From Mariniblastus sp. (GTDB taxonomy: Bacteria; Planctomycetota; Planctomycetia; Pirellulales; Pirellulaceae), in the NCBI GenBank assembly GCA_022447555.1, contig JAKVBF010000001.1, positions 393,511-457,510 of the forward strand: a stretch of DNA of 64,000 nt. Reading direction: 5' to 3'. Positions within the stretch are counted from its first letter, which is position 1, and each line of letters begins with the position of its first letter. The notes beneath the pieces are model-generated. The model did not search any database, had not been told where the DNA came from, and saw only the letters and a list, made by a program, of their open reading frames with translations. Position numbers and translations under genes: made by a program. Below are positions 25,312 to 34,996 of the stretch, in pieces.

Positions 25312-25391
25312 ATGCGAACTTCTGGATCCCGAATCGGCAGAGTGATTCACCAAGGCGGAGCTTGCTGCGTTCGTTTTTGGCTTAGCGGGAC

Positions 25392-25411
25392 ACGAGCGGT
25401 TTACCGCTCGT
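25392..25411. repeat. Inverted repeat at convergent gene ends
   Basis: ACGAGCGG (25392-25399), TTTA loop, CCGCTCGT (25404-25411): a perfect 8-bp stem covering the last codons and stop (25401-25403) of the minus-strand heme protein gene. No T-tract on either side, so it is an mRNA-stabilising hairpin or an imperfect terminator. Confidence 0.6.
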
Positions 25412-28400
25412 CACTCAGACGATGAATCGTATTGTGAATCTTACCGCGGACCACTGTTCCTTCGGTGGACTCAAGCGAATAGACAATCTCCATCCCCCAT
25501 GTCGGCTTGATTTCCGGCACGGTCAAACGAACGGTTCGTCCATCTTGGGATAAATCCGCTCGGTCAACCGTCAATCGTTGCTCGTTGTAATGTTGTGAGC
25601 CGTAATTTTTAGTTCGTTTCAAATCCCATGTTTTGATAGCGTAGTTCGACACGTCCATTGCGGACTCGCGGTTCACCGGTTCGGTCAGTGTAATCTCTAC
25701 GCCATCGGTATGAGCTCGCAAACCCACCGGCAAGTGCGAGGGCTTTCCCGTCGCTCGCACTCGATACATCCCACCAGGCTGATGCTGGTCACCCGCCCAA
25801 GCAAACATCCCGCAGCAATATAGATTTTGATCCTCATGAAACCTGCCTCGCATCACACCCGTCGGGAACCGGGGCAATGGAAAGGCGCACATTCCGCCCT
25901 GCATCTGACCATTGAGTTGCTCATGCGGCACCACATGAATCTGCCCGTAACCGTAGGAAAAATTCAACAACGAACCTCCGAGAGGACCCCAACAATCGTC
26001 CGGAACCCACAACAACTCAGATGGCGACCGATCAAATGCATTGGTGATCCAACAGAGTGGGTCATCCATCATCTCATCCGATGAATCGGTCACATTGTGA
26101 TAGCCATACATGTTTCCGTAGAACCCACCAGGTTCTACCCAGTTGATTCGGTTCTTGGGATTCCAGTGCCCTTCTTGGTCGGTCACGATAAAGGTCCCAT
26201 CCGGATTGATGCAGACGCCGTTGGCCGCCCGAAAACCGTTCGCCACGATCTCGGTTGTGAGTCCGTCTTTCGAAACTTTCAACAGGGTCCCGTGATGTGG
26301 AACAAGGGCCGGCAGGGCATGCCGAGCTGATTTGGCATAATAGAAATTACCCTCTTTGTCGGTTTGCAAGCCCATCGCGAATTCGTGAAAGTGCTCGGTG
26401 ACCTGATGGTCATTATTGAAACTCTCGTACCAGTCCGCCTCTCCATCTTCGTTCAGATCGTGCAATCGAACTAACTGATCACGGCAGGTCACAAATATTT
26501 GGTCATCCACCACTTTGACACCCAACGGCTGGAACAACCCAGCCGCCATTCGCTGCCAGGTGACGGTTGCATCATCGTCGCTCGTACCCTGCTTGATCCC
26601 CCGCACGCGCCAGATCGAACCATCCCAAGAGCTGATAATCGCTTCCTGTCCATCCTCCATGAAATCGATCCCGGTCAACCGCAAGCGGTCCGCCCAAGGA
26701 TTGTCCGTGGGACGCTTCAGCACATCGACGGCAAATGGACCCGCCTCGTCCCCTGTCAGCCACTCTGTCTCGAGCGTCTCAGGCCAATTGCGGGGACCGC
26801 CGCGAGTCATCGGCGCCAGCTGGGTGACAGGCCGCTCAACACGAAAAGAATCGACCAAGGCGGTCAATTCGCTCGTCGTTTCGGCCACGGCGCGAACCGC
26901 GATGTTCAACGGTTGCGGCCCGGCCGGAATGCGCAGCCGCAGATCCTGCCCACCTGCCCATTCCCAGGTACCCGAGTCAGCGGGCGTTAGATTAGCAATC
27001 AGACCTTTGACATCGTGGGTCGCAGCATGGCCCTCTCTGTGCAACGCGAATTCGAATTGCCGTTTGGTAGGGTTTCCAAAGACGAGCGGCTCACCATTTA
27101 GCCAGGATCTCACCAGATATTTCTCTGGAGCGCTGCGGATCGAATCCGGCTTCAAGGCGGCCTGATAGAACCGGACCTCCTGGATCTGCCCATCGAAAAA
27201 CGATGTAGATGGAAAATCCTGGTTGGTAAAACCGATCCGGTTGACCGATTTTGCGAGCTGCTTCTTGCCGTTTAATTCACCCGGCTGGGCGTCCAGTTTT
27301 CCATCCACATAAAAGCGGACTTCACCATCTTCGACCGACCAGCTGAGCGCCACATCGTGCCATTTGTCATCGGTGACTTTGGTTCGGCCAGTCACCGCAC
27401 CGACCCAACCAACATCAAACGTGAGGCGGCCATCGCGAATGAAAAATGTCTGTCCATTAGCCACCCAGTCGGCTTGGTTCTTAGTCTGACTGAAAATGGT
27501 CCCGTCCTGACGGGTCTTGATCCGGGCCGTGATCGTAAAGTCCCGGGCCATGTCCAAACGTTGTTCATCTTGAAGAAATGTGGATCCGTCAAAGACAACT
27601 TGACCACTCAACTCGGTGTCGGTTGGCTCTTCTTCGGAAACTCCGACGACCGCCGTGCCGGGACTCTGGGCGAGCAAACGAAAATTTGAATCAGGTACCC
27701 GCGCGACCTGGATCACCAGATCCTCTTTCCGCGGTCCCAGATTAAGCGTCCGAGCAAAGACGGCTTGCGAATCAACAAACTCCAAGCTGGGTGATTCGAC
27801 AATACGCGTCTGACCCACCGTGTACTCTAGGATGGTCTTCGTGCCAAACCGATACATTCCTTTGTAATGCGCCCAGTCCCGATCGATGGGGCCAAAGCGG
27901 CGGTCGTCTCGACCTACTAGACGATTATCCTCAAAACTCCCGTCCGACGGACGGCCAAAGCCTGGACCCTCCGGATTCTGAAACTGAACGTCCCCCGCGA
28001 TCTTTGGATGGCGGCCATGCACTCCGTTAAAGTGGATGCCGTTGTAATCAATAAAATCTCCCGTCCAAGCAGCCGCGACCCGCATTGTGTCGTGGTCGTA
28101 CAGCAACCAATAGTTGCCCGACTCCACTCCCCCCGGACCGTTGTCGAGTCGAATCGCAATCCCCTTTTGCGCAATGTTCGATCCATCGCGTGACACCTCG
28201 ATCGTGTTGTGGGTCGAGGGTCCGTAATTCATCTCAGACCAAGGCTGTCGCAGCTCCGGCTTGGGGCCCCGAGTATCGCCGGCCGGCAAACCAGCCAGGT
28301 AGCTAGGGGTCACCTGTACGTACTGGCCCGGGTTCCGATCCTTCAAAAAGTGCTCGCGAATGTAATGGACCACCTCGTACTTCTGCTGGGGCACCATCCA

Positions 28401-29276
28401 TCGTTGTGGGTTCATCATTCCGTAGCCGTGCGTCAAAGTCCGGTACATTGTCAGTGGATCGGATCCGTTTTTGAACGAACCCTTGGCAAACCTCATCGAC
28501 GTTGGCATGGAGCCCTCTGCCTCGATCGTTCCGTGACAGCTGGCGCAATGCAGGCGATAGGTGTCCGCCCCCCGCTGAAGCGATTCAGCGTCAAGGCTGT
28601 CGATCAGGCCGGCGTGGTCAATTCGCATTTCGTATTCCGGTAGCGGCTTGAGTGCCAGTGAGCCAACCGGCTTGAGTGACGCCGCTACCGCCGGACCCCC
28701 ATTGGCGATTTCACGCAGGTAACTAACTAGATCGATAAATTGCCCCCGGTCAACCAGCTGATTGACCAGCTGTTCGGGCATGCTGGACGTTTTGGAACGA
28801 CGCCACTGTTCAATCTCGTCTCGGGAAATTTGGAGGGGCCGTTCGGATTCAATCTGATCAATCACCAGATGATCATCGGTCTCATTGACCAGCACGCCAG
28901 TCAACACACGGCCGTCCATCAGCTCTACGAGGGCGGTCTGAAAATTGGCATGAATCTTGGCCGATGGATCGAGCAGGCTGGTCACCAGATAAGACGTTTC
29001 AACCGATCGCTGCTCGGCCAGGTCGGGCCCCAGCCGTCGGCCACGACTCCCCTGCTCGTGACATTTAGCGCAGTTCATGGTCGGCTGGTAAAAAGCTAAC
29101 GCGCCGCGAACCGGGTCCCCAAACTTTTCGGCATCAGAGGCCAGCCGCGAAACGCTCTCCGCTTCGAGCTGACTTTGCAGTCGTTGGTCTTGCCCGGCTA
29201 GGTCGCCCGCGTTCGAAAAAATGCAGGTTAACAAAATCAAAACGAAGCCGGACGAGCCACGGTGGCGGTGAAGCAT
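25401..29276 (-). CDS. Large exported di-heme protein with DUF6797, LamG and propeller-like domains
   Basis: 1291 aa from MLHRHRGSSGFVLILLTCIF at 29276, chosen because it starts a compact signal peptide; the frame stays open to 29414. Order: c-type heme domain (MNCAKCHEQ...GRRLGPDLAEQ, about 45-190), second c-type domain (LHCASCHGT...MYRTLTHGYGMM, about 235-310), a DUF6797-like region (about 340-560), LamG/concanavalin-like domain (about 575-735: FFIRDGRLTFDVGWVG; WHDVALSWSV; QIQEVRFYQAALKP). A sorbosone-dehydrogenase-like propeller follows (about 850-1290: ANGVCINPDGTFIVTDQEGHW; NFSYGYGQIHVVPHEQ). Periplasmic; probably an oxidoreductase acting on a carbohydrate. Downstream of the NfeD pair on the same strand. 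Confidence 0.8.
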   Translation of the reverse strand: MLHRHRGSSGFVLILLTCIFSNAGDLAGQDQRLQSQLEAESVSRLASDAEKFGDPVRGALAFYQPTMNCAKCHEQGSRGRRLGPDLAEQRSVETSYLVTSLLDPSAKIHANFQTALVELMDGRVLTGVLVNETDDHLVIDQIESERPLQISRDEIEQWRRSKTSSMPEQLVNQLVDRGQFIDLVSYLREIANGGPAVAASLKPVGSLALKPLPEYEMRIDHAGLIDSLDAESLQRGADTYRLHCASCHGTIEAEGSMPTSMRFAKGSFKNGSDPLTMYRTLTHGYGMMNPQRWMVPQQKYEVVHYIREHFLKDRNPGQYVQVTPSYLAGLPAGDTRGPKPELRQPWSEMNYGPSTHNTIEVSRDGSNIAQKGIAIRLDNGPGGVESGNYWLLYDHDTMRVAAAWTGDFIDYNGIHFNGVHGRHPKIAGDVQFQNPEGPGFGRPSDGSFEDNRLVGRDDRRFGPIDRDWAHYKGMYRFGTKTILEYTVGQTRIVESPSLEFVDSQAVFARTLNLGPRKEDLVIQVARVPDSNFRLLAQSPGTAVVGVSEEEPTDTELSGQVVFDGSTFLQDEQRLDMARDFTITARIKTRQDGTIFSQTKNQADWVANGQTFFIRDGRLTFDVGWVGAVTGRTKVTDDKWHDVALSWSVEDGEVRFYVDGKLDAQPGELNGKKQLAKSVNRIGFTNQDFPSTSFFDGQIQEVRFYQAALKPDSIRSAPEKYLVRSWLNGEPLVFGNPTKRQFEFALHREGHAATHDVKGLIANLTPADSGTWEWAGGQDLRLRIPAGPQPLNIAVRAVAETTSELTALVDSFRVERPVTQLAPMTRGGPRNWPETLETEWLTGDEAGPFAVDVLKRPTDNPWADRLRLTGIDFMEDGQEAIISSWDGSIWRVRGIKQGTSDDDATVTWQRMAAGLFQPLGVKVVDDQIFVTCRDQLVRLHDLNEDGEADWYESFNNDHQVTEHFHEFAMGLQTDKEGNFYYAKSARHALPALVPHHGTLLKVSKDGLTTEIVANGFRAANGVCINPDGTFIVTDQEGHWNPKNRINWVEPGGFYGNMYGYHNVTDSSDEMMDDPLCWITNAFDRSPSELLWVPDDCWGPLGGSLLNFSYGYGQIHVVPHEQLNGQMQGGMCAFPLPRFPTGVMRGRFHEDQNLYCCGMFAWAGDQHQPGGMYRVRATGKPSHLPVGLRAHTDGVEITLTEPVNRESAMDVSNYAIKTWDLKRTKNYGSQHYNEQRLTVDRADLSQDGRTVRLTVPEIKPTWGMEIVYSLESTEGTVVRGKIHNTIHRLSDER

Positions 29277-29397
29277 GCGATCGATCAATCGAATGGAGGA
29301 ATGGAAAAGACGAATGGATAACATCATTGTTACGGCCACGTGCAGGTAAATCAATTGTTTGTTCAAGTCGGTCGGGCCGACCCAGAGTTTCAAGGGA

Positions 29398-29991
29398 TTA
29401 GCCCAATGGGTCATCTAAAGCATCGAGACCGAGTTCTTCAATCGGCTGAGAAAGCAAATCGATATCGGCAGCCGGTAAATCACCCGATGTAGACAGCTCA
29501 CCGTCGTAACGCTCTACCAATATGCGATTTCCCTTGACCGCAACCACCTTAATGGCGTCGCCCTCATCAATCGGCAGCCCGTCACTCAGCGCATCAAATT
29601 TAATCCCGTTAACCATAACCGTTCCGCTGGGCAACATCTTGGTCTTGGCAAACCCCAATTGCCCAACCGCCTCATGAATCTCGTTCAAGTATTGAGAGTC
29701 TGGCAGGACATCATCCGGTGAATCCGCCGGCCGAATCAAGATGCGACGCCCAATCGGCGTGCTCGGCCAGACTTTGATCATGAACCCAAGCATCACTGGC
29801 ACGATCACCATCGTCATGATCAACAATATGACGCCCGTCATGACACTCGTTGAAAAGCCAATGACAATACCGGCAACCAAGCAGACAGCCGCCAGAACCC
29901 CTAACAAACCCGCGGACGGGACGAAAAGCTCCAACAGGACCACGAACATACCAATGCATATCAGTGAGATTGACCAATAAAACGAATCCAT
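29398..29991 (-). CDS. Short NfeD-family membrane protein
   Basis: 197 aa from MDSFYWSISLICIGM at 29991; the longer frame to 30102 overlaps the upstream gene and is less likely. Three membrane helices (YWSISLICIGMFVVLLELFVP; LGVLAAVCLVAGIVIGF; VILLIMTMVIVPVMLGFMI). A C-terminal OB-fold follows (GFAKTKMLPSGTVMVNGIKFDALSDGLPIDEGDAIKVVAVKGNRILVER), the NfeD signature. These act with SPFH/flotillin proteins in membrane organisation. It follows the long NfeD gene by 100 bases. TATAAT-like sequence lies upstream, so it may have its own promoter. Confidence 0.85.
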   Translation of the reverse strand: MDSFYWSISLICIGMFVVLLELFVPSAGLLGVLAAVCLVAGIVIGFSTSVMTGVILLIMTMVIVPVMLGFMIKVWPSTPIGRRILIRPADSPDDVLPDSQYLNEIHEAVGQLGFAKTKMLPSGTVMVNGIKFDALSDGLPIDEGDAIKVVAVKGNRILVERYDGELSTSGDLPAADIDLLSQPIEELGLDALDDPLG

Positions 29992-30091
29992 ATAGGGATG
30001 GCTTTCCAAAAAACAAGTGACAGTACAAATCTTATTATACGATAATACCATGCGATCACGCCTCACGGCGGCGCACTGCTTTCGGGGCCAT

Positions 30092-32362
30092 TCAGGCCTC
30101 ACCTTGAACGGACTGAACTAAAATTCGATTCCCGGCCACTTCGACCACCTTAATCTTCGTCCCGACCTCCAGCATCCGTCCATCTGAAATCACGTCAAAT
30201 AAGCGGCCGTTGATTTTGGCTTTGCCCGACGGAATGAGCTTGGTCACTGTTTCGCCCGTTGTTCCCTCTAAATACTTCCAATCCACAATCGACTCTGAAT
30301 CACCCTTCAAACTCAATTCGGCAGAATTGCTTTCGGGGGGCTGCAGCATGACCTGCTTGAAAAACGGAGCATTGGGAATCACATTGCGTAACGCGAACAT
30401 CGCGACAGCAAACCCAGCCCCTGCACCCACCAAAGTTAACAAGGAAAAAGAAGCCCTACGATACTGTTCCGGTGTGACCGGGATGACAAATGTTTGCGAG
30501 GCCAAAACTAACGATACGATCACCATAGCAATTCCGCCAAAGCCAAAAATTCCAAATCCTGGCAGAATCACCAGTTCGATCACGATGAAAATCAGGCCAA
30601 CAGCAAACAACAAAATCTCCAGCCAATCTGCGTTGCCATCCAAATACTGACTCCAAAAGAATAGAACCACGCAAACGGTGCCTAAGAATCCAGGAATACC
30701 GAGCCCCGGTGCCGACATTTCAGTGGATAGAAAAAAAATGGCACCAAACAGTAGCCAAGGGGCGACGAAGGGTGACGCCAACCCTGCTGCCACTCGCTTG
30801 ATCCATTTGTCAGTCAGCGTAGGCTCAATTGATTTTGGGTCTTCTTGTAATTGATAGAACGTTTTCAATTGATCAAAGTCGTTAATGACGCGACGCGCGA
30901 TCCCCAGTTGTTCGGCCGAATCTGCGGGGATCCCGTCAAGAGTGTCTAATGGCCCGACCAGCGCCCATTTCTCAGCTTGAGGGAGTTCTGCGTGCTGGTT
31001 TGCCGTCCATATACGTTGTTGTCCTGTTTCAATCTGCCGGTAACGCATCACCTCAATCGTCGGGTCCACCATGGCCATCGCAACCGCCGTGTCTTTATCC
31101 CGCGACGCTGCAACGGACTCAGCAACGGTCGCTGCATCCGACCGTAAAGGATCTTCTAGGGCTGGCTCAAATACCCCGCCAATCGTCGAACCGAGCTTCA
31201 TCAATAAATGATCACAGGTCACCGCCAGGACCCCGGCGCCGCCCTGGGCATACCGCTCCACAAAAGCGACAGTTCGCACCTCACTGGCGTTGAACCCGGC
31301 AAGATGTCTGGCCAGCCTGAGACAGGCCTCCATGTCCGAAACCCTCGAGTCGATCCGAAGAATGAACAAGTTCCCTTTGTTGTCGGCGATTTTTTGATCG
31401 ACCGCTCGGATGGTCCAGTCGACAAATTCGCTGTCAACGGTGTCTGATATCTGAATTTCAACCGCTTTCCATCCGCGCCCCAAAGAGGGGTCGTCCTCCA
31501 AAGAATCCGGTTGCAATTTCAGCCTCTCAGCGAGATCTTTCCGTGTTTCGGCCTCGAACCGCATCAAGCCGTATCGAACAAGCTGGTCTCCGTCAAAAAC
31601 CGCCGACTGTCCGGCCGTAGCCAGCGTATTGGTCTCGATCGCCTTCCCTTGGGATTCTAAATCCGCTAACTCTTTGGCAGTCACATACAAAACGCCTTCG
31701 TCCGTGTTGACCCGATACAATTCCAATGCGGGATCCACCATGGCCATCACCAGCGGAACCGGAAGTGTCAGTCGACGCGACCCTATCTCTCGATAGACCT
31801 CGCGAATCAGGTTCGACATTTTCTCTTCATCGACACTCGCGTTACCAATCGAGGCATCGGTCGAAATCACTAACTCATTGGCTGCCAAGGCAACCAAAAT
31901 CGCATGCCCCATCAACCGACTGCTGAGCTCAGCTACCTCGAATTCGTCAACAAACTTTACGCCACTTGGAGGTGGGATGAATGCCACTGTTCGCAGCCGA
32001 TTCATCTCGTTACTGGTCATTTTACGAGCCAGCTCCAAGCAACTACCTAGCTGACTCCCCTGCCCCGTCTTATTGTTAGATGTGTCGAACTCGAGAACCA
32101 CGGTCATACGGTCTTCATTGCGAACCACATCACTTGACTCTTCAATGGCTTGCTGCAGTGCTTGCTCGACCGACGCAGTCACTTGGGCTGTGATTGGCAA
32201 GGGAATCCGAATCAAACGAGCGGGTCGAAGAGGAACTTGCTGGAGGGGAACCTCATCCTGCGCCGTAGCACCAACCACTCCAAGGCTCATCACCACGATC
32301 AAAACCAGCCAGATGCATCCGGCTGTAACTCGAGGGATTCGGTGGGTTTTTATCTGAATCAT
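30092..32362 (-). CDS. Long NfeD protein with two ClpP/crotonase-like domains
   Basis: 756 aa from MIQIKTHRIPRV at 32362. Signal/TM at about 12-35. Two ClpP-like domains (about 55-270 and 290-500), each with the strand-helix pattern TVVLEFDTSNNKT...CLELARKM / NLFILRIDSRVSD...CLRLARHL. The nucleophile position typical of active NfeD proteases is not obvious (GHAILVALAANELVI; GAGVLAVTCDHLLM), so they may be inactive. Four helices at about 525-640 (WLLFGAIFFLSTEM; ILLFAVGLIFIVIELVILPGFGIFGFGGIAMVIVSLVLA). A C-terminal OB-fold (about 690-755: GTTGETVTKLIPSGKAKINGRLFDVISDG). Membrane quality control or microdomain protein. It heads the NfeD-heme operon. Confidence 0.85.
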   Translation of the reverse strand: MIQIKTHRIPRVTAGCIWLVLIVVMSLGVVGATAQDEVPLQQVPLRPARLIRIPLPITAQVTASVEQALQQAIEESSDVVRNEDRMTVVLEFDTSNNKTGQGSQLGSCLELARKMTSNEMNRLRTVAFIPPPSGVKFVDEFEVAELSSRLMGHAILVALAANELVISTDASIGNASVDEEKMSNLIREVYREIGSRRLTLPVPLVMAMVDPALELYRVNTDEGVLYVTAKELADLESQGKAIETNTLATAGQSAVFDGDQLVRYGLMRFEAETRKDLAERLKLQPDSLEDDPSLGRGWKAVEIQISDTVDSEFVDWTIRAVDQKIADNKGNLFILRIDSRVSDMEACLRLARHLAGFNASEVRTVAFVERYAQGGAGVLAVTCDHLLMKLGSTIGGVFEPALEDPLRSDAATVAESVAASRDKDTAVAMAMVDPTIEVMRYRQIETGQQRIWTANQHAELPQAEKWALVGPLDTLDGIPADSAEQLGIARRVINDFDQLKTFYQLQEDPKSIEPTLTDKWIKRVAAGLASPFVAPWLLFGAIFFLSTEMSAPGLGIPGFLGTVCVVLFFWSQYLDGNADWLEILLFAVGLIFIVIELVILPGFGIFGFGGIAMVIVSLVLASQTFVIPVTPEQYRRASFSLLTLVGAGAGFAVAMFALRNVIPNAPFFKQVMLQPPESNSAELSLKGDSESIVDWKYLEGTTGETVTKLIPSGKAKINGRLFDVISDGRMLEVGTKIKVVEVAGNRILVQSVQGEA

Positions 32363-32634
32363 TACGCTGGTGAACCTACCCATTTCCTTTAACTGGTCAA
32401 AACGTTGACGAGGAACCCAGTATAACAGCCCGCCTAAACCCCAGCAGACCCTTCGAATCTCTAGCTGATGGAGATCGCAATACTAGGATTCTATCCCGAA
32501 GTGGTTCGTATCTGACGGGTTTTATTGGCAAAGATTGGTTGATGGCGTCGCATTGGTCACGTTTTTGGATGACTTCTGACCGTGAGGGAAACCGCATATG
32601 CAGGCAATGCGTAACGACTTGAGCCCGTCGTCAT

Positions 32635-34140
32635 CTACGGAAGGACGCTGTCAACCCAGCCCGAATTAATAAAGATCGCTTTCAGCACAAGGTAGAAGAC
32701 GATGGCCAAGCCAGCTCCGGCCGGAATCGTGATCGCCCAACCGGCGATAATGTCTCGCATCGTTTTCAGATTCAAGGCGTTGATGCCTCGCGCCAAACCG
32801 ACTCCTAGAACAGCGCCCACTAGGGTGTGCGTCGTCGAAACGGGCAGACCTATGGGCAAGACCGAAGCGCCCAAAATGGTAATGGCCGCAGCAAATTCGG
32901 CGCAGAAACCGCGGCTCGGCGTGAGTTCCGTAATTTTTTTACCGACCGTCTGAATGACGCGCCAACCCCAGGTTGCCAATCCGATTACGATTCCGGTCCC
33001 TCCTAACAACAGAGCCCAACTGGGAGTCGTCGATTTCACTTCGATCACGCCCTGTCGAATCGCCTGGTAGGCGGCCGACAAGGGACCAATGGCATTGGCT
33101 ACATCATTGGCTCCGTGGGCAAACGCAACCAAGCAAGCTGTGAGCACTTGTAGGATCACAAAAATTTTCTCAACCTGCCGTAATTCGTCAGAGTCAGCAT
33201 TGGCCACTTCAAGTTGGCGAGTGTGCTCCTGCACTCCCTCGACTTCGGTCAACAACTCTTCGGCTCGGACTTGAACCTCTCCTTCCGAGCTGTTGCGGAC
33301 CCGCTTCAGGTGCATCAGGGCTTTGGCCAGAGAGCGAGATACCTCAGCCGCCAGGACGGGGTTCAGTGGTTCGGTGGAGGTTTCCCGGGGAGAGATTCTC
33401 GCAATCAATTTTTTGGCAATAAAGAAACTCACCGCGCCAAGTCCGCATGAAACGATCAATAGGATTCCTACAAACTCCAAGCTGAAAGGATCTAGGCCCT
33501 GCTGTTTCCAATATGGCTTGAGACCTTTGTAGGTCGTGACTCCAGCCAACACCAAGATCACTAAAACGACTAAGTAGGGCGTTACCCGTTTCGCCGCGCG
33601 AACGGGGTTCCGCTTAAAAAACACAAGCTTTAGAAGCAACCCAAATAGCAGGTAAGCAATCGCGCCGGAGATCAGAGGGGAAACAACCCATCCCGCGCTA
33701 ATCAAGCCGACTTTACCCCATTCAATGCCTTCCATCCCCAGTGCGATCACACCAAAACCAACCACCGCACCCACAATCGAATGAGTCGTCGAAACAGGCC
33801 ATGAGGCCCACGTCGCGATCAATAGCCATGTCCCCGCCGCCATCAAGGCGGCGATCATCCCACAAGCTAAAATATAAGCCGCCTGTTCACCGTAAATCTC
33901 GGTCAACATGGCCGGATCAAACATTTTTTTACGGACCGTTTCCGACACGTTAGACCCGACGATATACGCGCCGGCAAATTCAAACACGGCAGCCAACAGC
34001 ACGGCGCGGCGCAGGGTCAATGCACCACTACCTACACTGGTCCCCATGGCGTTAGCAACGTCATTCGCGCCAATATTCCAGGCGACGTAAAATCCACAAA
34101 GAAGCGTCAAACCGATCAGTACGATTTCGAAAGATGGCAT
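32635..34140 (-). CDS. pit: PiT-family low-affinity inorganic phosphate transporter
   Basis: 501 aa. Two PHO4 signatures: NIGANDVANAMGTSVGSGAL (about 22) and AHGANDVANAIGPLSAAY (about 343), with TTHSIVGAVVG and TTHTLVGAVLG in the two halves, the inverted repeat typical of PiT permeases. About ten membrane helices. A central soluble loop (about 255-325) is rich in charged helix (LAKALMHLKRVRNSSEGEVQVRAEELL). It imports phosphate, probably as metal-phosphate/H+ or Na+ symport. It lies 61 bases (to the stop) downstream of a DUF47 gene on the same strand; such pairs work together. Confidence 0.93.
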   Translation of the reverse strand: MPSFEIVLIGLTLLCGFYVAWNIGANDVANAMGTSVGSGALTLRRAVLLAAVFEFAGAYIVGSNVSETVRKKMFDPAMLTEIYGEQAAYILACGMIAALMAAGTWLLIATWASWPVSTTHSIVGAVVGFGVIALGMEGIEWGKVGLISAGWVVSPLISGAIAYLLFGLLLKLVFFKRNPVRAAKRVTPYLVVLVILVLAGVTTYKGLKPYWKQQGLDPFSLEFVGILLIVSCGLGAVSFFIAKKLIARISPRETSTEPLNPVLAAEVSRSLAKALMHLKRVRNSSEGEVQVRAEELLTEVEGVQEHTRQLEVANADSDELRQVEKIFVILQVLTACLVAFAHGANDVANAIGPLSAAYQAIRQGVIEVKSTTPSWALLLGGTGIVIGLATWGWRVIQTVGKKITELTPSRGFCAEFAAAITILGASVLPIGLPVSTTHTLVGAVLGVGLARGINALNLKTMRDIIAGWAITIPAGAGLAIVFYLVLKAIFINSGWVDSVLP

Positions 34141-34201
34141 AGGTAAATCGAGCCCGCGAGGTTTCAGTGATGGTGGTTATGTAGAAGGACTACTGGGTTA
34201 C

Positions 34202-34876
34202 TTACTTAATACTGAGCGTTTTCAAAAGTCTGTTGGCTAGGTTTTCTGAGTTGTTCGAGATGCCGCTCAATAATCGTGTTAAACGCATCCAAAGATGAAA
34301 CTCGCCAATACTAAATTCTTGATCATGGTCGTACAGTTTTTTCAGCAGCTGGGCCTGAACTAAATCCGCTTGATGTTCGGCATACGCTACATCGTGCGCC
34401 ATCGCGCGAATTCGTTCGCCACTTGGGCCGCCTAACCCTGAGTCAATCAGCTCGTCTAATTGCGATATCATCTGCTCAACAACTGAAAAAGACTCTAGGT
34501 TTAAATCGATAAACTTCTTCAAGTCTTCCCGGAAATCGTCAAAGATCGGTAGCTTTTTCATCGTCATCACGACACACAGGTCCTCGGCGGTGTCAGCCAG
34601 ACTGTCTTGCAAAGCCACAATTTCCAAAATTTCCGAGCGGTCAATCGGCATGAAAAATCGCCGAATAAGACGATTGCGAATATCGTCTTTGATTTGATCG
34701 GCTTGATGCTCCAATTGGGAAGCCTGCTGAGAAAACCCTTCCAGCTTGTCAAAGTCCCCCTGTTGCAACACCTCCAGCGCTTCATTCAACTTATTGACGC
34801 ACTTGGCAACCTGGCTCATATGCAATTGAATTTGGCTGAAAGGAGAACTTCCAAACAACTTGCCAATGGTGCTCAT
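34202..34876 (-). CDS. DUF47 PhoU-like regulator of Pit transport
   Basis: 224 aa from MSTIGKLFGSSPFSQIQLHM at 34876, where GGAG is well placed; ATG at 34909 is further upstream and lacks one. All-helical: LEVLQQGDFDKLEGFSQQASQLEHQADQIKDDIRNRL is the DUF47 core, with FMPIDRSEILEIVALQDSLADTAEDL and VAYAEHQADLVQAQLLKKLY. E-x3-D metal-binding patterns resemble PhoU. It controls the adjacent PiT transporter. The gene is divergent from phoR, and the shared 120-bp gap contains a Pho-box-like repeat. Confidence 0.9.
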   Translation of the reverse strand: MSTIGKLFGSSPFSQIQLHMSQVAKCVNKLNEALEVLQQGDFDKLEGFSQQASQLEHQADQIKDDIRNRLIRRFFMPIDRSEILEIVALQDSLADTAEDLCVVMTMKKLPIFDDFREDLKKFIDLNLESFSVVEQMISQLDELIDSGLGGPSGERIRAMAHDVAYAEHQADLVQAQLLKKLYDHDQEFSIGEFHLWMRLTRLLSGISNNSENLANRLLKTLSIK

Positions 34877-34917
34877 ATCCGGCGCTCCGAGGATTGCGAT
34901 TAAGGCCACAAGCCTAA

Positions 34918-34939
34918 TGTTAAGAAATTGTTAAGAAAA
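34918..34939. promoter_or_regulatory. Pho-box-like operator (two 7-bp direct repeats, 4-bp spacers)
   Basis: TGTTAAG-AAAT-TGTTAAG-AAAA: two perfect 7-bp repeats, each followed by a 4-bp A/T spacer, period 11. This is the architecture of enterobacterial Pho boxes (CTGTCAT + 4 A/T), although the heptamer differs. It lies 42 bases from the DUF47 start and 58 from the preferred phoR start. Confidence 0.55.
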
Positions 34940-34996
34940 GCGGCCACCGGCTCGAAAATCAAATTCTTGTGTTTTATTGGTTTGGAAAAGCTTGCA

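Noticed and set aside
34928..34996. TTG start for phoR
   Set aside because: It lies inside the Pho-box-like repeat; MNRIPKALRK at 34997 is the typical N-terminus directly before TM1.
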